Assembly (NCBI RefSeq): GCF_014650955.1
Contig: NZ_BMVY01000011.1
Location: forward strand, 124,001-188,000
Reading direction: 5' to 3'
Source: Streptomyces tauricus
GTDB lineage: Bacteria > Actinomycetota > Actinomycetes > Streptomycetales > Streptomycetaceae
Length of the DNA: 64,000 nucleotides
Each line of letters starts with the position of its first letter. Within the stretch, counting starts at the first letter, position 1. The position numbers and the translations under genes are program-made. Shown one piece after another: positions 24,820 to 31,459 of this stretch. Under the pieces are notes generated by a model. That model saw only the letters and a list, made by a program, of their open reading frames with translations, was not told the DNA's origin and searched no databases.

Positions 24820-24871
24820 ATACGATCACCCGGAAAAGTAGTTGACCCCCGGGTGATCGTATTCCTATGCT
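24820..24871 (+). promoter_or_regulatory. Promoter wrapped by a perfect 14-bp inverted repeat
   Basis: ATACGATCACCCGG (24820-24833) and CCGGGTGATCGTAT (24849-24862) are perfect inverted arms separated by 15 bp. The gap holds TTGACC (24842-24847), the -35 box, followed after 18 bp by TATGCT (24866-24871). The start codon lies 8 nt later with no ribosome site, so the mRNA is probably leaderless. The palindrome would let a regulator block polymerase; no regulator gene is adjacent. Confidence 0.68.
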
Positions 24872-24879
24872 CTGCAGGC

Positions 24880-25452
24880 ATGGAGCTGATCCAGAACGAC
24901 CCCGACCTGTCCGCCTATCTGGCCGCGGACGAGGCCATAGACCACGATCATCCGCTCGTGCGAGAGATCTCCGCGCGACTGGCGGCCCAGGTGGCCGACT
25001 CGTATGCCTATGCACAGGCCGCCTTCGAGTTCGTGCGCGACACCATCCCGCACTCACAGGACTCCGGCGACCTCCGCGTCACCTGGCGCGCCTCCGACGT
25101 CCTGGAGCAGGGCACGGGCATCTGCTACGCCAAGTCCCATGCCCTGGCAGCCCTGCTGAGAGCGGAGGACATCCCGACGGCGTTCTGCTACCAGAAGTTC
25201 GACGTGGTGCACGGACTCGTCGCGGTCCGCTTCAACGGCGCCTGGCACCGGCAGGACCCCCGCGGCAACAAACCGGGCGTCGACGCCCGTTTCTCCCTCG
25301 ACGGCGAACGCCTGGCCTTCACACCCGACCCGGCCTCCGGCGAACTGGACTACCCGACGCTGTACGCCGCTCCGCACCCATCCGTCCTGAAAGCCCTCAA
25401 AGCCGCCCACGACCGCCCACACCTGTGGCAGTTGCTGCCGGTCGCACTCTGA
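24880..25452 (+). CDS. Transglutaminase-like cysteine-protease-fold protein
   Basis: 190 residues. The transglutaminase core is visible: catalytic Cys in GTGICYAKSHALAALLRA, His in VVHGLVAVRFNGAWHRQDP with the following Asp. The N-terminal half is helical (DAIPHSQDSGD-type lead-in FVRDTIPHSQ). No signal peptide. Members may be proteases, amidases or peptide cross-linkers. The palindrome-wrapped promoter suggests tight control. ATG 24880 is chosen from the -10 position. Confidence 0.85.
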   Translation: MELIQNDPDLSAYLAADEAIDHDHPLVREISARLAAQVADSYAYAQAAFEFVRDTIPHSQDSGDLRVTWRASDVLEQGTGICYAKSHALAALLRAEDIPTAFCYQKFDVVHGLVAVRFNGAWHRQDPRGNKPGVDARFSLDGERLAFTPDPASGELDYPTLYAAPHPSVLKALKAAHDRPHLWQLLPVAL

Positions 25453-25542
25453 CCGGTGGATCGGCGGGGCGGTGGATCAGTGGGTCGGCGAGTCGGGCCG
25501 CGGCGGGCCCGCGGACGGCACACCTGCCTGTCCGCGGAGCGC

Positions 25543-26271
25543 TCAGCGGGCCTCGGAGGCCTTTACCTCTTCCGGGGTCGGCGCCGTGCCGCCGAGGTGG
25601 GCCGGCATCCACCATGTGTCGTCCGGGCCCTTGGGGCGTACGGGGTAGGCGCGCTGCGCCGCTTCCAGGAGTTCCTGTACGCGCTCGCGCACCTGCCGGG
25701 TGATCGCGCCCGCGTACTTGTCGCGGGAGGCCTCGATCGCCTCGCCGACCCGGATGGTGATCGGGATGTGGCTGCGCTTGAAGTTGCGCGGGTGGCCCTT
25801 GGTCCACAGCCGCTGCGTACCCCACACGGCCATCGGGATCAGCGGGACGCCCGCCTCCTGGGCCATGCGCGCGGCACCCGACTTGAAGCTCTTCAGCGTG
25901 AAGGACTGGGAGATCGTGGCCTCGGGGAAGACGCCGACGATCTCACCGGAGCGCAGCGAGGCCAGCGCGTGGGCGTACGCAGTCTCTCCCTGCTTGCGGT
26001 CCACGGGGATGTGCTTCATGTTGCGCATCAGCGGGCCGGAGATCTTGTGCCGGAACACCGACTCCTTGGCCATGAAGCGGACGAGGCGCTTCTGCGGCAG
26101 GGCGGCGAGACCGTCGAAGATGAAGTCGAGATAGCTGATGTGGTTGCTCACCAGCACCGCACCGCCCGTGCGCGGGATGTTCTCCGTCCCCTTGAGATCG
26201 ATCTTCAGGTCCCAGGCCTTGAACAACGTCTGGGCGAGACCGATGGCGGGACGGTAGGCAAGCTCAGCCAT
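25543..26271 (-). CDS. 1-acyl-sn-glycerol-3-phosphate acyltransferase (PlsC family)
   Basis: A 242-residue membrane-associated acyltransferase with the NHxxxxD motif in SNHISYLDF, the glycerophosphate-binding FPEATIS (variant of FPEGTRS), and VPLIPMAVWG. It transfers acyl groups to lysophosphatidate in phospholipid synthesis, or to a related acceptor. A TetR-like palindrome (26326-26347) stands 55-76 bp upstream, so its expression is probably tuned by a lipid-responsive regulator. Confidence 0.92.
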   Translation of the reverse strand: MAELAYRPAIGLAQTLFKAWDLKIDLKGTENIPRTGGAVLVSNHISYLDFIFDGLAALPQKRLVRFMAKESVFRHKISGPLMRNMKHIPVDRKQGETAYAHALASLRSGEIVGVFPEATISQSFTLKSFKSGAARMAQEAGVPLIPMAVWGTQRLWTKGHPRNFKRSHIPITIRVGEAIEASRDKYAGAITRQVRERVQELLEAAQRAYPVRPKGPDDTWWMPAHLGGTAPTPEEVKASEAR

Positions 26272-26325
26272 GAACGGAGTGGACCCTTCTCTCTGTTCTG
26301 CCTGGGAAGGGGTGCTCCCGGCGGG

Positions 26326-26347
26326 AAACTTACGCTGCCGTAGGTTT
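26326..26347 (-). promoter_or_regulatory. Palindromic operator upstream of the acyltransferase gene
   Basis: AAACTTACG-CTGC-CGTAGGTTT is a 22-bp palindrome with one mismatched pair. The form (arms ending TACG/CGTA around 4 bp) resembles operators of TetR-family regulators of lipid genes. No regulator gene lies nearby. Remaining bases 26272-26462 show nothing else clear. Confidence 0.55.
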
Positions 26348-26462
26348 ACGGCATTGCGCAGATCGTGCCCGAAGAACGGACGAGTGACCAGTCCTGGTGC
26401 CCGAGATTGGCGAGATCCTCGTCACGTCACCCCTTGATCCACCTCGGCGTTTTACGCCGTCT

Positions 26463-26879
26463 TTACTCTGCGCGAACCGCCACCCGCCGTACGAGCAGGT
26501 ACATCTCGCACCCGAGGCAGTACCCGAACGCCGCGTTGAGAAACGCCGCCGCGAGCGCCGCGCCGGTCGCGGCGAGTCCCAGCCACTCGGGGCCCACCGT
26601 GTAGCCGAGGAGACCGATCGCCGCGAACGCGAACCCGACCGCCTGGGCGAACCGCGGCGGCTCGGGCGCCTCGAACTCCGTCGGCGGCGCGATCCGCGGC
26701 CGGATCACCCCGCGGAACAGCAGACCGTACGGGGAGCGGCCGACGCCGCCCGCCGCGCCGAGTGCGAACGCCAGCGTCTGCCAGGCCAGGAGCCAGGCGC
26801 TGGAGGTGATCAGTACGACCGCCAGGACCACGGCCGTCACGGCCGCGCCGAAGCGCGGCCCTCGTGCGTCGATGTTCAT
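26463..26879 (-). CDS. DUF4395 membrane protein
   Basis: 138 residues with four hydrophobic helices and the family signature AAFLNAAFGYCLGCEMYLL carrying a C-x-x-C pair, plus RSPYGLLFRGVIRPRI. DUF4395 proteins are regularly found beside thioredoxins and thiosulfate-related genes. Here a membrane-anchored thioredoxin is divergent with a 74-bp gap, supporting a thiol-redox pair. Confidence 0.88.
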   Translation of the reverse strand: MNIDARGPRFGAAVTAVVLAVVLITSSAWLLAWQTLAFALGAAGGVGRSPYGLLFRGVIRPRIAPPTEFEAPEPPRFAQAVGFAFAAIGLLGYTVGPEWLGLAATGAALAAAFLNAAFGYCLGCEMYLLVRRVAVRAE

Positions 26880-26953
26880 GAAGCGAGTATTCCGCAGGGA
26901 GGACTTCCCCCGGCCCGGGAATCTTTGCAGCCTCGTGAACGCTGAAGCCGAGG

Positions 26954-27376
26954 ATGACCGGACTTGCGGTGTGTGTGGCGGTGCTCGTGGTGGCGAGCGC
27001 CTACGGAGTGCTGAACCGACGTCGGAGCGGGAGAGTCAGAGTGCGTGGGCGGGACGGCGGGAAACGGCTGGGTGCGGCCGAGTTGGGCGAGGACCTCGGC
27101 GAGCGGGCCACGCTCGTGCAGTTCTCCAGCGCCTTCTGCGCGCCGTGCAGGGCGACCCGCCGGGTGCTCGGCGAGGTCGCCGAACTCGTTCCGGGCGTGC
27201 GGCACGTCGAGATCGACGCCGAGAGCCGTCTCGGACTCGTCCGCGAACTGGAGATCCTCAAGACGCCGACCGTGTTCGTCCTCGACGCGGAAGGGCGCAT
27301 CGTGCGCCGCGCCACCGGACAGCCGCGCAAGGCGGACGTGATCGCCGCGCTCGGCGAGGCGGTCGGCACCACCTGA
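26954..27376 (+). CDS. Membrane-anchored thioredoxin-like protein
   Basis: 140 residues. One N-terminal hydrophobic helix (about 2-20) anchors a thioredoxin fold with active site C-A-P-C (SSAFCAPCRATRR) and cis-Pro in LKTPTVFVLD. The divergent DUF4395 neighbour carries its own CxxC, so the two probably exchange electrons in envelope thiol chemistry. The Shine-Dalgarno GAGG nearly touches ATG 26954. Confidence 0.9.
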   Translation: MTGLAVCVAVLVVASAYGVLNRRRSGRVRVRGRDGGKRLGAAELGEDLGERATLVQFSSAFCAPCRATRRVLGEVAELVPGVRHVEIDAESRLGLVRELEILKTPTVFVLDAEGRIVRRATGQPRKADVIAALGEAVGTT

Positions 27377-27445
27377 TCGTCCGGAAGCCCCTGATCATGA
27401 GGCTGGAGGCCCTCGGTGACGCAGCTCCCACATGCCGGGACGTAC

Positions 27446-27475
27446 TTGACTGCATACGCCAGCTATCGTCAGTCT
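27446..27475 (+). promoter_or_regulatory. Promoter of the leader-peptide/flavin-reductase unit
   Basis: TTGACT (27446-27451), 18-bp spacer, CAGTCT (27470-27475); the -10 keeps the two most conserved positions (A2, T6). The ATG of the leader ORF lies 6 nt further, so transcription probably starts at the start codon. GTCAG-T-CTGAC (27468-27478) is a perfect 11-bp palindrome over the -10 box. Confidence 0.55.
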
Positions 27476-27481
27476 GACCGT

Positions 27482-27589
27482 ATGCCCACGGAACTCCCTC
27501 TTTCTGCGCTCCCCGAGCTCTTCGAGCGTGAACGCCATCGCGCCGCGGCCCTCGTCCGCGGCGCGGGCGGGCGCTGTCCGGGCTGCTGA
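27482..27589 (+). CDS. Leaderless 35-residue leader peptide ending RCPGC
   Basis: A short ORF (35 codons) with no ribosome site, whose ATG sits at the predicted transcription start. It encodes MPTELPLSALPELFERERHR and a C-terminus ending GGRCPGC. The only two cysteines are codons 32 and 35, and both lie within a stable hairpin that also contains the stop codon. Leaderless cysteine-rich short ORFs act as cysteine-responsive attenuators in mycobacteria; by analogy this one may gate the flavin reductase gene 47 bp downstream. Confidence 0.6.
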   Translation: MPTELPLSALPELFERERHRAAALVRGAGGRCPGC

Positions 27590-27601
27590 GCAGCCCAGGA
27601 C
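27576..27601 (+). promoter_or_regulatory. Attenuator-like hairpin overlapping the leader ORF
   Basis: GTCCGGGCTG (27576-27585) pairs with CAGCCC-A-GGAC (27591-27601, one bulged A) around a 5-nt loop: about ten G:C-rich pairs. The last Cys codon TGC (27584-27586) and stop TGA (27587-27589) are at the stem top, Cys codon 32 at its base. A ribosome stalled at the Cys codons would keep the hairpin open. Confidence 0.65.
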
Positions 27602-27636
27602 CCCCGCCGCCGGCTTCGCGCAGAAGGACCCATTCC

Positions 27637-28146
27637 ATGACGGCCACGCCCGATCTCCGCACCTCCCGACTTGCCTCCCCCGACCTGCTCCGCTCCGTCT
27701 TCCGGCAGCACGCCGCCGGTGTCGCCGTGATCACCGCACGCGGCGACGAGGGCCCCGTCGGCTTCACCGCCACCTCGCTCGCGTCCGTGTCCGCCGAGCC
27801 CCCGTTGATCTCCTTCGGTATCGGTACCGGCGCCTCCAGCTGGCCGGCCATCTCCCGGACGGAGTACGTGGGCGTCCATGTGCTCGGCGAGCACCAGCGG
27901 GAACTGGCCGCCACCTTCGCCCGCAGCGGCGCCGACCGCTTCGGGGAGCCGACCGCCTGGCGGGAGGGCCCCGAGGGCGTCCCCGTCCTCGACGACGTCC
28001 TCGCCTGGCTCGTCTGCAAGGTCGTCACCCGCGTTCCCGCCGGGGACCATCGCGTCGTGCTGGCCGAGGTGGTGCTCGGGGACCCCGCCGGTGCCGGCCG
28101 CCCGCTGCTGTACCACCAGGGGCGGTTCAACGCTCTCCGGGAATGA
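27637..28146 (+). CDS. Flavin reductase family protein (FMN-binding split barrel)
   Basis: 169 residues of the flavin-reductase domain: RQHAAGVAVITARGDEGPVGFTATS, EPPLISFGIGTGASSW, VHVLGEHQRELAATFA. GAAGGA precedes ATG 27637. These enzymes reduce FMN or FAD with NAD(P)H for partner monooxygenases. The cysteine leader peptide upstream suggests a role in sulfur supply, as for SsuE-type reductases feeding alkanesulfonate monooxygenases; no such partner gene lies here, so this remains inference. Confidence 0.9.
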   Translation: MTATPDLRTSRLASPDLLRSVFRQHAAGVAVITARGDEGPVGFTATSLASVSAEPPLISFGIGTGASSWPAISRTEYVGVHVLGEHQRELAATFARSGADRFGEPTAWREGPEGVPVLDDVLAWLVCKVVTRVPAGDHRVVLAEVVLGDPAGAGRPLLYHQGRFNALRE

Positions 28147-28389
28147 GGCACCGGTCCGCCCGGCTCACGTCGACTGCGCGGGCGCCGAGTTCCGATTACG
28201 CTGCGTTGCGAAGGTCACAGTTCAAAGCGCTTGCTTAGAGGGAACCAGCTACGGGACCGTAGAAGCGCGTACTGGCGAGTAATATTTCGCCCGGAGCGCG
28301 GGTCGCCCCCACCGGGAACGGCCGCTTCAGGCGCCTATGCTGCCCGTAGGCAGGCAGCCCAGAAAAGACGATGCAGTAGGAGAGCCGGC

Positions 28390-29175
28390 GTGAGCTTGAG
28401 GATCGTTGTCACTGTGAAGTACGTGCCCGACGCCACTGGCGACCGGCACTTCGCCGAGGACCTGACCGTCGACCGTGACGACGTGGACGGCCTGCTGTCG
28501 GAGCTCGACGAGTACGCGGTCGAGCAGGCCCTGCAGATCGCCGACGAAGCGGACGACGCGGAGATCACCGTGCTGACCGTGGGCCCCGAGGACGCGAAGG
28601 ACGCGCTGCGCAAGGCGCTGTCCATGGGCGCGGACAAGGCCATCCACGTCGAGGACGACGATCTGCACGGCACCGACGCGGTGGGCACCTCGCTGGTGCT
28701 GGCCAAGGCGATCGAGAAGGCCGGCTACGACCTGGTCATCTCCGGCATGGCCTCCACCGACGGCACCATGGGCGTGCTCCCGGCCCTGCTCGCCGAGCGC
28801 CTGGGCGTCCCGCAGGTCACGCTGCTCTCCGAGGTCTCCGTCGCGGACGGCGTCGTGAAGGGCCGCCGTGACGGCGACAGCGCCTCCGAGCAGCTCGAGG
28901 CCTCGCTGCCCGCCGTCGTGTCGGTCACCGACCAGTCGGGCGAGGCGCGTTACCCGTCCTTCAAGGGCATCATGGCCGCCAAGAAGAAGCCCGTTCAGTC
29001 CTGGGACCTGGAGGACCTGGAGATCGAGGCCGACGAGGTCGGTCTCGAAGGCTCCTGGACCAAGGTCGACTCCGCCACCGAGCGCCCGGCGCGCACCGCG
29101 GGCACGATCGTCAAGGACGAGGGCGAGGGCGGCAAGCAGCTCGCCGAGTTCCTGGTGGGCCAGAAGTTCATCTGA
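28390..29175 (+). CDS. etfB: Electron transfer flavoprotein beta subunit
   Basis: 261 residues: VVTVKYVPDATGDRHF, ELDEYAVEQALQIAD, LSMGADKAIHVEDD and SGMASTDGTMGVLPALLAERLG are standard ETF-beta/FixA signatures. GTG 28390 follows GGAG. ETF-beta binds AMP and with ETF-alpha carries electrons from acyl-CoA and other dehydrogenases to the respiratory chain. It is followed after 55 bp by etfA. The 243-bp upstream region contains the imperfect repeat GCCTA...TAGGC (28334-28351) and a TATGCT box but no convincing -35. Confidence 0.97.
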   Translation: MSLRIVVTVKYVPDATGDRHFAEDLTVDRDDVDGLLSELDEYAVEQALQIADEADDAEITVLTVGPEDAKDALRKALSMGADKAIHVEDDDLHGTDAVGTSLVLAKAIEKAGYDLVISGMASTDGTMGVLPALLAERLGVPQVTLLSEVSVADGVVKGRRDGDSASEQLEASLPAVVSVTDQSGEARYPSFKGIMAAKKKPVQSWDLEDLEIEADEVGLEGSWTKVDSATERPARTAGTIVKDEGEGGKQLAEFLVGQKFI

Positions 29176-29230
29176 GCCCGACTGTTGCCGCCCGCCCCGC
29201 ATCTTTCGCAAGCAGGAGAGAAGAAGTCCC

Positions 29231-30205
29231 ATGGCTGAAGTTCTCGTCTACGTCGACCACGTGGACGGCGCCGTCCGCAAGCCCACCCTGGAACTGCTGA
29301 CGCTGGCCCGCCGCCTCGGCGACCCGGTCGCCGTCGCGCTGGGCAACGGCGCCGCGAACACCGCCGCGACGCTCGCCGAGCACGGCGCCGTCAAGGTGCT
29401 CACCGACGAGGCCGCCGAGTACGCGGACTACCTCGTCGTACCGAAGGTGGACGCGCTGCAGGCCGCCGTCGAGGTGGTGTCCGCCGCGGGCTCCCTGGCC
29501 GCCGTGCTGGTCCCCTCGTCCGCCGAGGCCAAGGAGATCGCAGCCCGTCTCGCGCTGCGCATCGGCTCGGGTGTCATCACCGACGCCGTCGACGTCGAGG
29601 CCGACGACGAGGGCCCGGTGGCCACCCAGTCGGTGTTCGCCGCCTCGTACTCCACCAAGACCCGGGTCTCCAAGGGCACCCCGGTCATCACCGTCAAGCC
29701 CAACTCGGCCCCCGTCGAGGCCGCCCCGGCCGCGGGCGCCGTCGAGGCGCTGTCCGTCACCTTCTCCGCGCAGGCCACCGGCACCAAGGTGACCGGCCGC
29801 ACCCCGCGCGAGTCGACGGGCCGCCCGGAGCTGACCGAGGCCGCGATCGTGGTCTCCGGCGGCCGTGGCGTCAACGGCAGCGAGAACTTCGCGATCATCG
29901 AGGCGCTCGCCGACTCCCTCGGCGCGGCCGTCGGCGCCTCGCGCGCCGCCGTGGACGCCGGCTGGTACCCGCACACCAACCAGGTGGGCCAGACCGGCAA
30001 GAGCGTGTCCCCGCAGCTGTACATCGCCAACGGCATCTCCGGCGCGATCCAGCACCGTGCCGGTATGCAGACCTCGAAGACGATCGTGGCGGTCAACAAG
30101 GACGCCGAGGCCCCGATCTTCGACCTGGTCGACTACGGCGTGGTCGGCGACCTCTTCGAGGTCGTCCCGCAGCTCACCGAGGAGATCAAGACCCGCAAGG
30201 GCTGA
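29231..30205 (+). CDS. etfA: Electron transfer flavoprotein alpha subunit
   Basis: 324 residues. The N-terminal domain (VLVYVDHVDGAVRKPTLEL) is followed by the C-terminal FAD domain with SGGRGVNGSENFAIIEALAD, GASRAAVDAGWYPHTNQVGQ and QLYIANGISGAIQHRAGM, all canonical for ETF-alpha/FixB. It forms the heterodimer with EtfB and binds the redox-active FAD. A strong hairpin terminates the etfBA operon. Confidence 0.97.
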   Translation: MAEVLVYVDHVDGAVRKPTLELLTLARRLGDPVAVALGNGAANTAATLAEHGAVKVLTDEAAEYADYLVVPKVDALQAAVEVVSAAGSLAAVLVPSSAEAKEIAARLALRIGSGVITDAVDVEADDEGPVATQSVFAASYSTKTRVSKGTPVITVKPNSAPVEAAPAAGAVEALSVTFSAQATGTKVTGRTPRESTGRPELTEAAIVVSGGRGVNGSENFAIIEALADSLGAAVGASRAAVDAGWYPHTNQVGQTGKSVSPQLYIANGISGAIQHRAGMQTSKTIVAVNKDAEAPIFDLVDYGVVGDLFEVVPQLTEEIKTRKG

Positions 30206-30222
30206 GCACTCCCGCAGCAGTA

Positions 30223-30260
30223 CGAGGCCCCTTCGACCGTGCCAGGTCGAGGGGGCCTCG
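30223..30260 (+). terminator. Strong terminator after etfA
   Basis: CGAGGCCCCTTCGACC (30223-30238) pairs over all 16 positions, one a G-U wobble, with 30245-30260; 6-nt loop. It lies between etfA and the convergent EEP gene and can serve both. Confidence 0.9.
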
Positions 30261-30277
30261 CCGCGTCGGGGCCCGGC

Positions 30278-31180
30278 TCAGCCCAGGGTCAGCGACGCCT
30301 GTACGGGCAGATGGTCGCTCGGGAACTGCCCGTCCACGGAGAAGGTGTTGATCGACGCCCGGTGCGCGCTCACGCCCGGCGAGGCGAGGATCCAGTCGAT
30401 GCGGTCGCCGTCCGGGGTCAGCGGCCGGTACCCGTGGAACGTGGCGTACAGCTTGCTCCGCTCGGCCGCCGTCTCCCAGGTGTCGACGAGGCCCGCGCCC
30501 AGCATCGTGTCGTAGACCGGGTTCTTGTGGGCGGCGACGTTGAAGTCGCCGGTCACCACCAGCGGCAGGGAACGGTCGAGTCCCGCGATCCGTTCGGAGA
30601 TCAGGGCCGCGGCACGCGCGCGTGCGTTCTGACTGGCGTTGTCCAGGTGGGTGTTGAGGAAGTAGAACTCCCGCTGCCCGTCCCGCAGATCACGGAAGCG
30701 GACCCAGGTCACCATGCGGATGGAGCCGCCGCCCCAGGTGTTCGAGCCGATCACGGAGGGCGTTTCCGAGAGCCAGAAGTGGTCGTACTCCACCGGGGCG
30801 AGTCTGCGCGTGTCGTAGAAGACCGTCATGAACTCGTCCCGGCTGCCGCCCGCGCGGCCCGTGCCGATCCAGTCGTAGTGCGCGCCGAGATCCGTCGCGA
30901 TGTCGCGCACCTGCTGGTAGAGGCCTTCCTGGGTGCCGATGACGTGCAGCCGCTCCCGGCGCAGCAGTTCGCGCGTGACCGGGCGGCGGACGGCCCAGCT
31001 GTTGGGTTCGGCGGTGCTCGCGTACCGCAGGTTGAAGGACATGACGTCCAGGTGGTCACGGCGGTCCGCCGCCGAGGCGGACGACCTGGAGAGCGCTGTA
31101 CTGGACAGGGGCAGGGCGACCGCGGCGGCGAGCGCGGTCTTGAGTCCCAGGCGGCGCGTGACTCGGCTGTGACGGGGCAC
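30278..31180 (-). CDS. Secreted endonuclease/exonuclease/phosphatase family protein
   Basis: 300 residues with an N-terminal export signal (RRLGLKTALAAAVALPLSS). The EEP fold is shown by VMSFNLRYA, the metal ligand Glu in IGTQEGLYQQV, LNTHLDNAS, VVTGDFNVAA and PSDHLPVQASL. Small exported members of this type are often glucose/lipid phosphatases or nucleases that act on extracellular phosphate esters. Substrate unknown. Confidence 0.9.
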   Translation of the reverse strand: MPRHSRVTRRLGLKTALAAAVALPLSSTALSRSSASAADRRDHLDVMSFNLRYASTAEPNSWAVRRPVTRELLRRERLHVIGTQEGLYQQVRDIATDLGAHYDWIGTGRAGGSRDEFMTVFYDTRRLAPVEYDHFWLSETPSVIGSNTWGGGSIRMVTWVRFRDLRDGQREFYFLNTHLDNASQNARARAAALISERIAGLDRSLPLVVTGDFNVAAHKNPVYDTMLGAGLVDTWETAAERSKLYATFHGYRPLTPDGDRIDWILASPGVSAHRASINTFSVDGQFPSDHLPVQASLTLG

Positions 31181-31381
31181 GGGATGCTCCTTCTGTGGCC
31201 AAATGCCGGTCTGTGGTGCGGACCGTTTCTGCGACGGATGCCGGTCGAGTCGTGCGCCATGCAGTCTCGAAGTTGGGCGTGAACATGTCGAGATGCCGGG
31301 ATGGACCCCGGGGGAAGTCCGCGCGTGTTCCGGGAGGGACCTGGGGGAGGATCGCAGGGCGAGCGGGGTGGAATGCGGGTG

Positions 31382-31443
31382 TTGACCAGCCTGAAAGTCG
31401 CGGATAACTTCGCTCTACGGATTGTTGATTCCGCTGAGCGGAA
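31382..31443 (+). promoter_or_regulatory. Promoter and IclR-type palindromic operator before the DUF6986 gene
   Basis: TTGACC (31382-31387), a 17-bp spacer and TAACTT (31405-31410) form a good promoter. TTCCGCT-G-AGCGGAA (31429-31443), a perfect 15-bp palindrome, lies about 20-35 bp past the -10 box and just before the AGGAGG. It matches the TTCCGC-N3-GCGGAA form of IclR-family operators such as that described for the Streptomyces allantoin regulator AllR. Bases 31181-31381 hold nothing else I can name. Confidence 0.65.
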
Positions 31444-31459
31444 AACAGGAGGGTGCGGA

